The notes: generated by a model not told the origin, from the letters alone. Shown: positions 17,271 through 26,007, numbered from the stretch's first letter. The stretch: DNA of 64,000 bases from an uncultured Bacteroidia bacterium (GCA_902782225.1 CACZMF010000004.1:62001-126000); one strand, 5' to 3'. Program-made: numbers and translations.

Positions 17271-17884
17271 TCCAGCAACTTCCCGCGGATACGGGTGTTG
17301 ATCGAATAGTCTTCAGGGCCGGCGCCTTTTGCGGCGGTAAGGCCTCCGCAGATGTCGGCCCCGATGATGCGATGGCTTACGGCTATGGCGTCCAGGCTCC
17401 CCAAGAGGGTCTCGGGCGTCATGGTGCCGTGACTCCAGTCGGTGCGGGCAAAATCGGGGGACAAGACGTCCAGGTCGATGGAAATATAGACCGGAAGTGC
17501 TCCGGGAACAGCGGATGTGTTGAGAAAATCGCTTTTCATCTGCTTCAACTCCCTTCTGGCGGAAAGCACCCAGGAGCCGCAGCTGAGCAGGGATTCCCCG
17601 AAAGCGCCCTCCTGGTCGTCGGGATGGTTGTCGAACAGGGCAAGGATGAAGGGCCCGTTTATGCGCTCCATCCATAACTTGCTGATATAGTGGTAGTCGC
17701 CGGAATCTATCCAATGCACGCCGGACAGCCGTTCCCCCGCGATGGCCGATCTCAGGACGCTTTCAGCAGCAGGGCTGCAGTAGCAGTTGCTGCCTTCGAG
17801 ATCCCGGAAATCAAGCACTGAAGCCCCTGGAATCGACCAGGATTCATCGTCGTAGAGGCTGCTCAGTTTAAGAATTGTGTGCAT
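17237..17884 (-). CDS. Short ureohydrolase (arginase/agmatinase family)
   Basis: The 215-residue protein keeps the metal motifs of ureohydrolases that cleave guanidino or formimino groups: an early G-D-Y-H, ALFDNHPDDQ (D-x-H-x-D type) and SIDLDVLSPDF (D-x-D-x-D/L type), plus H-G-T-M-T-P. It is much shorter than typical arginase or agmatinase (about 300 residues), lacking the N-terminal third. Substrate is open: arginine, agmatine, formiminoglutamate or another guanidino compound. A hut role is unlikely because that operon carries ftcD. It overlaps the fimbrial gene end by 34 bases. A TAGATTTG box ends 8 bases before its ATG. Confidence 0.7.
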   Translation of the reverse strand: MHTILKLSSLYDDESWSIPGASVLDFRDLEGSNCYCSPAAESVLRSAIAGERLSGVHWIDSGDYHYISKLWMERINGPFILALFDNHPDDQEGAFGESLLSCGSWVLSARRELKQMKSDFLNTSAVPGALPVYISIDLDVLSPDFARTDWSHGTMTPETLLGSLDAIAVSHRIIGADICGGLTAAKGAGPEDYSINTRIRGKLLDYFTIHPPVSG

Positions 17885-17892
17885 AACTTGCC

Positions 17893-17900
17893 CAAATCTA
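17893..17900 (-). promoter_or_regulatory. -7 box of the ureohydrolase gene
   Basis: TAGATTTG on the minus strand matches TAnnTTTG; 8 bases separate it from the ATG at 17884, so the transcript would have almost no leader. No TTG lies at the usual -33 spacing. Confidence 0.45.
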
Positions 17901-17912
17901 AAAAAAAATTCT

Positions 17913-17920
17913 TATTTTTG
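17913..17920 (+). promoter_or_regulatory. -7 box of the 17951 gene
   Basis: TATTTTTG matches TAnnTTTG and lies 30 bases before the ATG at 17951. A TTG at 17888-17890 gives a slightly long 22-base spacer. Confidence 0.5.
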
Positions 17921-17950
17921 CTTGTTCAAGTACAAGGAATCTTTTTTTTG

Positions 17951-18415
17951 ATGGCCGCTGAAGAACTATTCCCGCTCGACCCTGAGAAAGTATATTTCTC
18001 CATGGATGAGTTGACGCTTGACACCGAAGAGGGTCCCAAGACCCTTAGGCTCGGTGCCTGGCTGAATGTCGACCCGGTGCGGATCCACAAGATGATTGTA
18101 CGGGAAAAGGTCCTCCAGGTGGACAGTTTCGAAGTCCTCAATCCTCTCGTCAGTAAGCTCAGAAGGGCAGACCCCGAATACTACAAGCGTTTCATGGGCC
18201 TCCAGCTCATCATCGACTATCCCGGCTACAGCACCGGCATCGTGGCAAAGATTCCCTATGAGAACGATCCGGTGGGTTTCTATAAATGGTGGCGCAAGGG
18301 CAAGCACGAGGACAAGGTGTATCTCTCCCTTGGCTACAAGATAAAACTCTTTGAGAAAGTGTCCATGATGGATCCCAAGATGATCCTGAAGAAGGACCTC
18401 AAGGAGATTCAGTGA
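17951..18415 (+). CDS. Conserved hypothetical protein
   Basis: The 154-residue soluble protein (start ATG 17951, MAAEELFPLDPEKVYF) is not a family I can name. It has no signal peptide or membrane segment. Visible features are an acidic N-terminal half, an RLGAWLNVDPVRIHKMIVRE segment that could be a helix-rich binding surface, and a basic C-terminus with KWWRKGKHEDK and DPKMILKKDLKEIQ. The longer frame from 17879 is rejected because it covers the promoter. The gene ends 6 bases before lplA, so it is probably the first gene of the ligase/glycine cleavage operon; a link to that function is only context. Confidence 0.6.
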   Translation: MAAEELFPLDPEKVYFSMDELTLDTEEGPKTLRLGAWLNVDPVRIHKMIVREKVLQVDSFEVLNPLVSKLRRADPEYYKRFMGLQLIIDYPGYSTGIVAKIPYENDPVGFYKWWRKGKHEDKVYLSLGYKIKLFEKVSMMDPKMILKKDLKEIQ

Positions 18416-18421
18416 TTCCGG

Positions 18422-19135
18422 ATGGTCAATTTCATTCTCCCCGCCGGCCCCGACAGGCCTTTGTCCTTTTACCTGGCGATGGAAGAATACGTCGCCGCTG
18501 CCTATGGCTGCGGTTTTTTTGTGTGGCGTGTGGCGCCGACCGTGATTATCGGCCGCAACCAGGATCTGCAGTCCGAAGTGAACCTCGGCTTCTGCCGCGG
18601 ACACGGCATCGATATAGTGCGCCGCAAGAGCGGGGGAGGCTGCGTGTATGCCGACAAGGGAAACCTGATGATTTCATATATCACGCCCGCGAAAGGGGTG
18701 GAAACGGTGTTCCGGGAGTATCTGGAGAGCCTGTCCGCCTGCCTTCGCAGCCTTGGTGTGGATGCAGTTTATACTGAGCATAATGATGTGCTGGCCGGCG
18801 GATCCAAGGTATCGGGCAACGCTTTCTTCGTGCATCCTTCCGCGAGCATCGTGCACGGCACGCTGCTGCATTCCGTGGATTTCGACATGCTGCAGCAGGC
18901 AATCACGCCGCCTGCCGCCAAGCTGGCCAGGCATTCCGTGCACTCGGTCAGGCAGAGGGTCGTCAACCTTGTGGACCTCGGCTTCGCCCTGCCGGTGGAG
19001 GCTCTGGAAGACGCTCTCGTGGACTGGTTCTGCGATTCGTCACGCCTCCTGGCACCTTCGGAAGTGACAGCAATACTGGAGTTGGAAAAGAGTTATAAAA
19101 ACCGTATATTTGACCCGCTATGGACGAACAGCTGA
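18422..19135 (+). CDS. lplA: Lipoate-protein ligase A family protein
   Basis: The 237-residue protein has the biotin/lipoate ligase fold: IIGRNQDLQSEVN, RRKSGGGCVYADKGNL (the R-R-x-S/T-G-G-G-x-V-x-H/A-D loop that binds lipoyl-AMP) and GGSKVSGNAF with the catalytic lysine. It attaches lipoate or octanoate to target lysines. It lacks the usual C-terminal accessory domain of E. coli LplA, so it may act with a separate partner or as an LplJ- or LipM-like ligase. It overlaps gcvT by 16 bases in the same operon as gcvH, which points to GcvH as substrate. Confidence 0.88.
   Translation: MVNFILPAGPDRPLSFYLAMEEYVAAAYGCGFFVWRVAPTVIIGRNQDLQSEVNLGFCRGHGIDIVRRKSGGGCVYADKGNLMISYITPAKGVETVFREYLESLSACLRSLGVDAVYTEHNDVLAGGSKVSGNAFFVHPSASIVHGTLLHSVDFDMLQQAITPPAAKLARHSVHSVRQRVVNLVDLGFALPVEALEDALVDWFCDSSRLLAPSEVTAILELEKSYKNRIFDPLWTNS
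19082..19112 (+). promoter_or_regulatory. Internal promoter for gcvT
   Basis: TTG (19082-19084), a 20-base spacer and TATATTTG (19105-19112) form a full consensus promoter inside the end of lplA. The -7 box ends 7 bases before the gcvT ATG, so the transcript would be leaderless or nearly so. Confidence 0.6.
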
Positions 19136-20223
19136 AAACTACCTGCCTGCACGACTCCCACGTGGCCCTCGGAGCCAAGATGAGTCCTTTCGCAGGCTTT
19201 GATATGCCGATACAGTACAGCGGCATCATCCAGGAACACAACGCCGTGCGCACGGCCGTCGGAATGTTTGACGTCTCGCATATGGGTGAGATTTTCATCG
19301 ACGGACCTGATGCCGGCGCTTTCGTTTCTCATATATTCACCAACGATATCCGTGAGCTCGAGCCGGGCCGTATCCTTTATGGCATGATGTGCTACCCGGA
19401 CGGCGGCGTGGTCGACGACCTGCTGGTCTACAAGGAGTTCGAGTCCGGCTACCTGCTGGTTGTCAACGCAGCCAACATTGAGAAGGACTACCGCTGGATG
19501 CTGGACAACTCGAAGGGCTTCGAGGTGGAGATATTCAATGACTCGGAGTCCTGGGGCCAGATAGCCCTGCAGGGACCCAAGGCCGAGGACGCCCTCGTGA
19601 AACTCTTCGGCATCGAGGAGCTTCGCGAGCTGGAGTTCTACACCTTCTACGACCTCGAGGACGAGGAAGGCGGGCGCGTAATCGTGAGCCGCACCGGCTA
19701 CACCGGAGAAGACGGCTTCGAAATCTATGCGGATCCGGACAACATCGTGGAAATGTGGGAGACGCTGCTCGAAGACGGAGTGCAGCCCTGCGGCCTGGGT
19801 TGCCGCGACACCCTCCGCTTCGAAGCGGGCCTGCCCCTCTACGGCGACGAGCTCAGCCCGGAAATCAGCCCCGTCATGGCCGGCCTTTCCATGTTCTGCA
19901 AGCTGGACAAGCCCGAATTCATAGGAAAAGAGGCCCTCGAGAAACAGAAGGCGGAAGGCGTGGCCCGCAAACTCGTGGGCATAGAGCTCAAAGACAATGC
20001 AATCCCCCGCGCGGGCTATCCCGTGGAGCTGGAGGATGAGACCGTGGTCGGAGTCGTGACCACCGGCTATCACTCCATTTCCCTGGACAAGAGCATCTGC
20101 TTCGCCCTCGTGGATTCAGCATACGCCGCACTCGGCACACCCCTCTTCGTGCGCATACGCAAGCGCGTATTCCCCGGAGAGGTCGTCAAGAAAAGGTTTT
20201 ACAAGACAAATTATAAGAAATGA
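19120..20223 (+). CDS. gcvT: Glycine cleavage system T protein (aminomethyltransferase)
   Basis: GcvT transfers the methylene group from aminomethyl-lipoyl GcvH to tetrahydrofolate and releases ammonia. The 367-residue product shows LHDSHVALGAKMSPFAGFDM at the N-terminus, VGMFDVSHMGE, SRTGYTGEDGFEIY (folate-binding region), LGCRDTLRFEAGLPLYG and a C-terminal beta-barrel ending GEVVKKRFYKTNY. The ATG at 19120 places the conserved start correctly. It overlaps lplA by 16 bases and gcvH by 4 (ATGA). Confidence 0.97.
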   Translation: MDEQLKTTCLHDSHVALGAKMSPFAGFDMPIQYSGIIQEHNAVRTAVGMFDVSHMGEIFIDGPDAGAFVSHIFTNDIRELEPGRILYGMMCYPDGGVVDDLLVYKEFESGYLLVVNAANIEKDYRWMLDNSKGFEVEIFNDSESWGQIALQGPKAEDALVKLFGIEELRELEFYTFYDLEDEEGGRVIVSRTGYTGEDGFEIYADPDNIVEMWETLLEDGVQPCGLGCRDTLRFEAGLPLYGDELSPEISPVMAGLSMFCKLDKPEFIGKEALEKQKAEGVARKLVGIELKDNAIPRAGYPVELEDETVVGVVTTGYHSISLDKSICFALVDSAYAALGTPLFVRIRKRVFPGEVVKKRFYKTNYKK

Positions 20224-20597
20224 GCAAGATCATTGAAGGACTCCGCTACAGCGAGTCACACGAATGGGTGAAGGTCGAAGGCGACCTTGCCGTCATTGGA
20301 GTCAGCGATTTCGCGCAAGCGGAAATGGGTGACATCACATACGTCGATCTCCCTTCCGAGGGCGATGAAGTCGAGGCTGGAGAAGAATTCGGCGCACTGG
20401 AAAGCGTCAAGGCTTCCAGCGAGCTTTACAGCCCCGTGAGCGGCACTGTAGAGGCCGTCAACGACGAGCTTGAGGGTGCTCCCGAAAAGGTCAATGAAGA
20501 CGCCTACGCCGCCTGGATCATCAAGGTGCGCATGAGCGATCCTTCAGAACTCGACGCCCTTATGGACGCCGCCGCCTACGCCGAAATAGCCAAGTAA
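20220..20597 (+). CDS. gcvH: Glycine cleavage system H protein
   Basis: The 125-residue lipoyl carrier shuttles the aminomethyl group between the P, T and L proteins. It has RYSESHEWVKVEGDLAVIG at the N-terminus and the lipoyl-attachment loop GALESVKASSELYSP, with Lys64 as the modified residue. Length is normal for the family. It overlaps gcvT by 4 bases and is followed 2 bases later by gcvPA. The cotranscribed LplA is the likely enzyme that lipoylates it. Confidence 0.98.
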   Translation: MSKIIEGLRYSESHEWVKVEGDLAVIGVSDFAQAEMGDITYVDLPSEGDEVEAGEEFGALESVKASSELYSPVSGTVEAVNDELEGAPEKVNEDAYAAWIIKVRMSDPSELDALMDAAAYAEIAK

Positions 20598-20599
20598 AT

Positions 20600-21913
20600 A
20601 TGGGAACATTCGCCTATTTCCCCCACACCGAGGAGGATATTAAGGTGATGTTGGAACGCATCGGCGTCGGCTCCATGGACGAGCTGTATGCCGATGTGCC
20701 TGCGGAATTCATCCGCCGCGGGGAGTACGACCTGCCTTCCGCCATGAGCGAGGAGCAGGTACGTGCGTGGTTCGAGAGCATGGCTTCGAAAAACACCCGC
20801 CTGAAGGTGTTTGCCGGTGCCGGTGCCTACGACCACTACACCCCGTCCGTGATTCCCTACATCACTTCCCGTTCGGAGTTCCTGACCGCCTACACCCCGT
20901 ATCAGTGCGAGATATCCCAGGGCACGCTCCGCTACATTTTCGAGTGGCAGACGATGATCTGCCGTCTGACCGGCCTGGACGTGGCCAACGCTTCCATGTA
21001 TGACGGCCCCACCGCCGCCGCGGAGGCCATGCGCATGTGCGTCGCCTGCACCCGCAGACGCAACACGGTTGTGGCTTATTCCGGCCTTCTGCCCAACGTA
21101 CTTGCGACCCTGCGCACCTATGCCCGCTATTCCGGGATCAACCTGGTCGAGACCTGGGAGATTGCAGAGGCCGTGGCCGAGGGCACGCTGGACCTTGCCG
21201 GCGTCATCGTGCCGTCCATCGACAAGTTCGGCTGCATTATGAATCATAAGGGACTGGCGGACCTCGTCCACGAAATGGGAGGCCTGCTGGTGGAATACTG
21301 CGATCCGTCGGCCCTTGCCGTCGTGAAGTCGCCCGCTGAATGGGGCGCCGACATTGCCGTCGGAGACGGCCAGAGCCTCGGTATCCCTCTTTGCTACGGC
21401 GGTCCCTACGTGGGCTTTATGGCCTGCCGGAACGAGTGGATGCGGAAGCTCCCCGGACGTATCGTCGGCCAGACCGCCGATGCCGCCGGACGCCGCGCCT
21501 TCGTGCTGACCCTCCAGGCCCGTGAGCAGCACATACGCCGCGAAAAAGCGACGTCCAACATCTGCTCCAACGAGTCGCTGATGGCTCTTTGGTGCACCAT
21601 CTACCTTTCCCTGATGGGCCCCGAGGGGATGCGCAAGCTCAACGCCCTCTGCTACGAGGGTGCCCACCATCTCCACGACGCCCTGCTTGCCACCGGCAAG
21701 TTCGAGGATCCGTTCGAAGGCAAGCCCTTCCTGAAGGAGTTCGCTCTCAAGCCCCTGTGCGACGTGGAGAGGCTCCAGAAGGCGCTGCTGGACGCCGGTT
21801 ATTTCGCCGCTCTCGCCACTGAAGAGGGTTATGTGACCTTCTGCGTGACCGAGCGCCGCACCCCGGAAGAAATCGACGGACTAGTCAAAGTCATAAAGGA
21901 GGCCGCGTTATGA
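20600..21913 (+). CDS. gcvPA: Glycine dehydrogenase (decarboxylating) subunit 1
   Basis: The 437-residue product is the N-terminal half of the two-subunit P protein, which decarboxylates glycine with pyridoxal phosphate. Family marks include [56 protein letters not shown] and [19 protein letters not shown]. It carries the PLP-dependent transferase fold but not the lysine, which is on subunit 2. The stop overlaps the gcvPB start by 4 bases, fitting equal expression of the two halves. Confidence 0.97.
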   Translation: MGTFAYFPHTEEDIKVMLERIGVGSMDELYADVPAEFIRRGEYDLPSAMSEEQVRAWFESMASKNTRLKVFAGAGAYDHYTPSVIPYITSRSEFLTAYTPYQCEISQGTLRYIFEWQTMICRLTGLDVANASMYDGPTAAAEAMRMCVACTRRRNTVVAYSGLLPNVLATLRTYARYSGINLVETWEIAEAVAEGTLDLAGVIVPSIDKFGCIMNHKGLADLVHEMGGLLVEYCDPSALAVVKSPAEWGADIAVGDGQSLGIPLCYGGPYVGFMACRNEWMRKLPGRIVGQTADAAGRRAFVLTLQAREQHIRREKATSNICSNESLMALWCTIYLSLMGPEGMRKLNALCYEGAHHLHDALLATGKFEDPFEGKPFLKEFALKPLCDVERLQKALLDAGYFAALATEEGYVTFCVTERRTPEEIDGLVKVIKEAAL

Positions 21914-23382
21914 GATACTACGACAAACTTATATTCGAACTCTCCCGTCCCGGCCGCAGCGGCTACTCGCTGCCGGACTACTCCGGAGGGGAGAAACTCC
22001 CCCTGAAAAACGTCCTACGGACCCCACCGCTGCGCTTCGCTTGCGGTTCCCCCTCTTATGGTGCCGAGGGTGGCACAGTTTTTCAGGGGGAGTTCCTCCC
22101 CTCCGGTGTATGGCGTGAATCACCTCTGGACCTGCCGGAAGTGAGCGAACCTGACGTGGTGCGCCATTACACCAACCTCAGCCAGATGAATTTCGGCGTG
22201 GACACAGGCTTCTACCCGCTTGGGTCCTGCACGATGAAATACAATCCCAAGATCAACGAGGAGATAGTGGCGCAGTTCAACGGCATCCATCCTCTCCAGC
22301 CGGATTCCACTGTGGAAGGCGCCCGTGCCATACTCGATTTCATGGACAAGGCCCTCGCAGAGATCACAGGCATGAAGCATTTCACCTTCCTGCCCTGCGC
22401 CGGTGCCCACGGAGAGCTGACCGGCCTGATGCTGATGCGTGAATACCATATGGGCAGGGGAGACCTTGCCCGCACCAAGGTCATCGTGCCCGACAGCGCC
22501 CACGGCACCAATCCTGCCAGCGCGGCTGTTTGCGGGCTCGAGGTGGTGGTGGTCAAATCCAAGCCCGACGGCCTGGTGGACGTGGAGGATCTCAAGCCCC
22601 TGCTCGGCCCCGACATCGCCGGCATAATGATGACCAACCCCAACACCCTCGGCCTATTCGAGCGCGACATCAAGGAAATCGCGTCACTGGTGCATAGCTG
22701 CGGCGGCCTGCTCTACTATGACGGCGCCAACATGAATCCCCTGCTCGGCATGGTGCGTCCCGGCGACATGGGCTTTGACATCATGCACCTCAACCTCCAC
22801 AAGACCTTCTCCACGCCCCACGGCGGAGGCGGTCCCGGCAGCGGCCCTGTGGGCGTGGCGGAAAAACTGGTCCCGTACCTGGCAAAACCGCGCGTGAGCG
22901 GCTTCCACGGCAATTTCGGAGTAATTCTCCGTGCCTGTGCCTACATACTCAGCCTCGGTCGCGAGAACATCAAGCTGGCTGGCAAACTGTCCACCCTGGC
23001 GGCAAACTACGTGAAGGAATCCCTGAAGGACTGCTACAAGCTGCCCATCCCTTCCGTATGCAAGCACGAATTCGTGTTCGACGGCCTGCTCGAAGCGGGA
23101 GACGTTTCCACCCTGGATGTGGCCAAGCGCCTGCTGGACTACGGTTTCCATGCCCCGACGATCTATTTCCCGCTCCTCTTCCATCAGGCAATAATGATAG
23201 AACCGACCGAAACCGAGTCGCTCCAGACCCTTGATGCCTTCATCGATGCGATGCGCGCCATTGCCGCTGAAGCAGCGAAGGATCCGGAACTGCTCCACGG
23301 TGCGCCGCACAACGCTCCCATTGGCAGGCCCGATGAGACCACTGCGGCCCGTCAGCCGGTCCTGAAATACACCGCCCAATGA
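21910..23382 (+). CDS. gcvPB: Glycine dehydrogenase (decarboxylating) subunit 2, with in-frame palindromic insert
   Basis: The 490-residue catalytic half of the P protein has [18 protein letters not shown] with PLP lysine K298, and [16 protein letters not shown] near the N-terminus. Between YSLP (about residue 18) and LPEVSE (about residue 80) the linker is about 28 residues longer than in the B. subtilis-type protein as I recall it. The extra part is encoded by a palindromic element (21983-22106; residues 25-66). The insert leaves the frame open and lies before the conserved core, so the enzyme is probably active. The stop overlaps the phosphoesterase start by 4 bases. Confidence 0.96.
   Translation: MRYYDKLIFELSRPGRSGYSLPDYSGGEKLPLKNVLRTPPLRFACGSPSYGAEGGTVFQGEFLPSGVWRESPLDLPEVSEPDVVRHYTNLSQMNFGVDTGFYPLGSCTMKYNPKINEEIVAQFNGIHPLQPDSTVEGARAILDFMDKALAEITGMKHFTFLPCAGAHGELTGLMLMREYHMGRGDLARTKVIVPDSAHGTNPASAAVCGLEVVVVKSKPDGLVDVEDLKPLLGPDIAGIMMTNPNTLGLFERDIKEIASLVHSCGGLLYYDGANMNPLLGMVRPGDMGFDIMHLNLHKTFSTPHGGGGPGSGPVGVAEKLVPYLAKPRVSGFHGNFGVILRACAYILSLGRENIKLAGKLSTLAANYVKESLKDCYKLPIPSVCKHEFVFDGLLEAGDVSTLDVAKRLLDYGFHAPTIYFPLLFHQAIMIEPTETESLQTLDAFIDAMRAIAAEAAKDPELLHGAPHNAPIGRPDETTAARQPVLKYTAQ
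21983..22106. repeat. Palindromic element A inside gcvPB
   Basis: Two 29-base arms (21983-22011 and 22078-22106) are inverted repeats with one mismatch. They flank a 66-base core that itself contains hairpins: GTCC/GGAC, CCGC/GCGG and GTGCC/GGCAC. The last 27 core bases, starting CCCTCTTATGGTGCC, recur exactly in element B at 37305-37417, whose arms are unrelated. Confidence 0.85.
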
Positions 23383-25007
23383 AGAAAGTACTGGCAATAG
23401 CCGCTTTTTTGCTTCTTCCCTTCCTGCTGCAGGGCGGAGTCGTGAAGGGCCGCGTGAGCTCAGAAGGCAGGCCGGTTGCCGGCGTGCAGGTGTCTGACGG
23501 CCGTCAGATAGTGCTCACGGACGCCCGCGGGCGCTACTCCATGAAGACCGACAAGGCCGACAGCATAGTGTTCATCACCACTCCGTCCGGCTATATCGCC
23601 GAGCCGATAGATCCCGTGCGCCCCGGCTTCTGGCAGCTTCTCACGGAGAAGCCGTGCAAGACTGAGGTGCATGATTTCAACCTTGTGCCACAGGACCAGA
23701 ACGGCTACAGCGTGATTTTCATCACCGACTGCCACCTTGCCGACGACCCTTCCCGCAACTGCCTGGAGCGCTTCCGGAAGGACGTGCTTCCGGTCGTAAA
23801 GCGTGAATACGAGGCGGCAGCGGCCAAAGGTCCGGTCTACACGATGAACCTTGGGGATTTTTCCCACGACCGCTACTGGTATGACTTCGATTTCAACGAA
23901 GCCGACGCCGAGCGTTTCCTCGTGTCGTGCGGCTATCCCTCTCCTGTCTACACTGTGACCGGCAACCACGACAATGACGGTGCCGTGGCCGGGCTGGGGG
24001 AGCGCACGGACTTCGTGTCTGCCTGGAACTACCGCCACACCTGGGGGCCCGGGTGCTATTCGGTCAACATAGGCGGCGACCACTGGATTTTCATGGACAC
24101 CGTGGAGTATATCAACGACGGCGATGTGGACAAGCGCCACAAGAATATCAACGGCAAGCGCAACTACCGCTGCCGCATCCTCGACAAGGACATCGAGTGG
24201 CTCAGGAAAGACCTGCAGTATGTCCGCAAGGACAGCCGCATCTTCCTCTGTACCCACGTGCCCCTCTTCAACGACGCGTTCAAGAGCGAGAGGCTCGAGG
24301 ACGGACAGGTAGCCGTGCTGGATGATGTATTCAAGGATTACCCCACGGTCTATGTGTACTCCGGCCACACCCACAAGCACCTGAATTCATCCTCCGGCAA
24401 ATACCCCCGCTTCAAGCAGTTCATCTTCGCGGCGACTTCCGGAAACATGTGGAACCACCCCGAAGGCTATCAGGCCATAGAATCCGATTCCAGCGACCAG
24501 GCCATCAATGTGATGGACTGCCGCGAGAGCGATCCCAGGCCCCGCTTTGTCCATATCACGGGCGTCGGGAAGATGCTTAGGGCATATGACATCAACACCG
24601 TCGCCGAGTACTACCGCACCGACCCTCAGTGCCGGATATTCCACCGCCTGTATCCCAACCGCACCTGGTTTGCCGATCCGGAGTTCGAGAACATGGTCTA
24701 TGTCAACTACTGGGGTTATGCCCCGGGGCAGAAGGTGGAGATGTTCGAGAATGGCAAGCCGCTGAAAGTGAGCCGTAAAGACTATGACGAGCCGCTCGCT
24801 GCCATAACCTATGTGACTCCCGGACTGAATGAAGGTTCAACGGCTTCGAAATCGAACGTGAAGAACCGCAGGACTTCCCACACTTTCGTCGCTACCGCAA
24901 GCACCTCCGACGCTCCGGTCGTGTTCCGCGCTACCGATGCCGAAGGCAATGTGGTGTGCGAAGAAGAAATAATCAGACCTAAAGTATTCAATCAATACAT
25001 CCATTAA
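23379..25007 (+). CDS. Secreted calcineurin-like phosphoesterase (three-domain type)
   Basis: The 542-residue protein has a signal peptide ([20 protein letters not shown]), an N-terminal beta domain like MetallophosN (residues about 22-110), a calcineurin-like metallophosphoesterase core and a C-terminal MetallophosC-like beta domain. Metal ligands are visible as [35 protein letters not shown] and YSGHTHKH. It probably acts in the periplasm on a phosphoester such as a phospholipid head group, nucleotide or glycan phosphate; substrate unknown. It overlaps gcvPB by 4 bases, but the context gives no clear metabolic link. Confidence 0.88.
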   Translation: MKKVLAIAAFLLLPFLLQGGVVKGRVSSEGRPVAGVQVSDGRQIVLTDARGRYSMKTDKADSIVFITTPSGYIAEPIDPVRPGFWQLLTEKPCKTEVHDFNLVPQDQNGYSVIFITDCHLADDPSRNCLERFRKDVLPVVKREYEAAAAKGPVYTMNLGDFSHDRYWYDFDFNEADAERFLVSCGYPSPVYTVTGNHDNDGAVAGLGERTDFVSAWNYRHTWGPGCYSVNIGGDHWIFMDTVEYINDGDVDKRHKNINGKRNYRCRILDKDIEWLRKDLQYVRKDSRIFLCTHVPLFNDAFKSERLEDGQVAVLDDVFKDYPTVYVYSGHTHKHLNSSSGKYPRFKQFIFAATSGNMWNHPEGYQAIESDSSDQAINVMDCRESDPRPRFVHITGVGKMLRAYDINTVAEYYRTDPQCRIFHRLYPNRTWFADPEFENMVYVNYWGYAPGQKVEMFENGKPLKVSRKDYDEPLAAITYVTPGLNEGSTASKSNVKNRRTSHTFVATASTSDAPVVFRATDAEGNVVCEEEIIRPKVFNQYIH

Positions 25008-25025
25008 TTATATCTAATCCAAGTT

Positions 25026-25796
25026 ATGAAGAATTATTTTGATCTTACCGGCCGCGTGGCTGTCGTCACCGGCGCTTCCACTGGTCTTGGGCTGCAGATG
25101 GCAAAGGCGTTTGCAAGCCAGGGTGCCAAGCTTGTGCTTCTTGCAAGGCGTATGAACCTCCTTGAGGAGAATGCAAAAGCCATCACCGAGGAATTCGGCG
25201 TCGAGGTCCTTCCTTTTGCCTGCGACATCACCGACACCGAGAAAGTCAAGGCTGCTGTTGCTGCTACAATGGAGCGTTTCGGCCGCGTGGATATCTTGAT
25301 GAACAATGCCGGTACCGGTGCAGTGGCTCCTGCCGAAGAAATCACCGACGAGCAGTTCAAGCACGAATTGAACATCGACCTCTACGGCTCCTTCGTCTGC
25401 GCCCGTGAGTTCGGTAAGGAAATGATTAAGGCTGGCTATGGCCGTATCATCAATATCGCTTCCATGTATGGTCTGGTGGGCAACCTCATCGTGGGTTCCG
25501 CTCCCTACCACGCTGCCAAGGGCGGTGTCGTGAACCTGACCCGCGCACTTGCAGCAGAGTGGGGCAAGTACGGCATCACCGTGAACAGCATCTGCCCCGG
25601 TTATTTCTACACCGACCTGACCACCGCAACCCTCGATTCCGATTATTTCCAGGCAATCGCCAAGAACAACATCCCTCTCGGACGTTACGGCAAGCAGGGC
25701 GAACTCGACACCTGCGCCCTCTTCCTGGCATCTCCCGCCAGCACCTACGTCAACGGCCAGAACATCGCCGTGGACGGTGGCTACACCTGCATCTAA
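25026..25796 (+). CDS. SDR-family oxidoreductase (gluconate 5-dehydrogenase/KduD-like)
   Basis: The 256-residue classical short-chain dehydrogenase has the NAD(P) motif TGASTGLG, NNAG, the catalytic Ser near INIASMYG, the Y-x3-K pair in PYHAAKGG, and PGYFYTDL. The A-R-R after LVLL at the end of strand 2 favours NADPH. Closest by pattern are gluconate 5-dehydrogenases and related sugar-acid dehydrogenases. It could reduce a ketogluconate or 2,5-diketo-3-deoxygluconate, but a second SDR next to kduI is the better KduD candidate. A strong terminator follows. Confidence 0.8.
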   Translation: MKNYFDLTGRVAVVTGASTGLGLQMAKAFASQGAKLVLLARRMNLLEENAKAITEEFGVEVLPFACDITDTEKVKAAVAATMERFGRVDILMNNAGTGAVAPAEEITDEQFKHELNIDLYGSFVCAREFGKEMIKAGYGRIINIASMYGLVGNLIVGSAPYHAAKGGVVNLTRALAAEWGKYGITVNSICPGYFYTDLTTATLDSDYFQAIAKNNIPLGRYGKQGELDTCALFLASPASTYVNGQNIAVDGGYTCI

Positions 25797-25815
25797 TCAA
25801 TTGCTACATAACCCC

Positions 25816-25849
25816 AAAAAGGCCGGAGCTCTTCAGCCCCGGCCTTTTT
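25816..25849 (+). terminator. Intrinsic terminator after the SDR gene
   Basis: AAAAAGGCCGG and CCGGCCTTTTT form an 11-bp stem around a 12-base loop, ending in a T run. It lies 19 bases after the SDR stop. Confidence 0.9.
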
Positions 25850-25878
25850 GGCCTTTGGCCCTAGTTCTTTGAGAGGAT

Positions 25879-25945
25879 AAAAAAAGGCATCTCACTCGGA
25901 ATGGGATGCCTAATGGTTTCTCTAGAAACGTCATAACCCAATGAC
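25879..25945 (-). ncRNA. Candidate small RNA with three hairpins
   Basis: From a predicted start near 25945 the minus strand encodes three successive hairpins in about 67 bases: GTCAT/ATGAC with a 6-base loop, GTTTC/GAAAC with a TAGA loop, and a terminator stem AGGCATC/GATGCCT followed by a T run. A full consensus promoter lies directly upstream. I do not recognise a named RNA family. A 28-codon frame overlaps it but would start before the expected transcript start. Confidence 0.65.
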
Positions 25946-25949
25946 ATTG

Positions 25950-25979
25950 CAAAGATACAAATCAATCTTTAATTGTCAA
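25950..25979 (-). promoter_or_regulatory. Promoter of the candidate small RNA
   Basis: On the minus strand TTG (25979-25977), a 19-base spacer and TATCTTTG (25957-25950) match the consensus exactly and have the same spacing as the tRNA-Gly promoter. Confidence 0.75.
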
Positions 25980-26007
25980 GACTCTTTATTCGTGACAATA
26001 AAAGATT
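25964..26007. repeat. Inverted repeat over the small-RNA promoter
   Basis: A 15-base AT-rich arm (25964-25978) and its inverted copy (25993-26007) match at 14 of 15 positions around a 14-base loop. The left arm covers most of the small-RNA -33 element. It could be an operator or a weak terminator for hutI. The remaining bases to 26081 hold no gene. Confidence 0.6.

Noticed and set aside
17237-17884. Assignment of the ureohydrolase as formimidoylglutamase HutG
   Set aside because: The hut operon has ftcD for this step and lies 9 kb away; motifs do not distinguish the substrate.
21983-22106. Insertion sequence or intron in gcvPB
   Set aside because: No transposase frame, no intron domains, and the host frame is open through it.
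25861-25947. 28-codon frame overlapping the candidate small RNA
   Set aside because: Its ATG lies only 2 bases after the -7 box, upstream of the expected transcript start, and it would have to be translated through the terminator hairpin.
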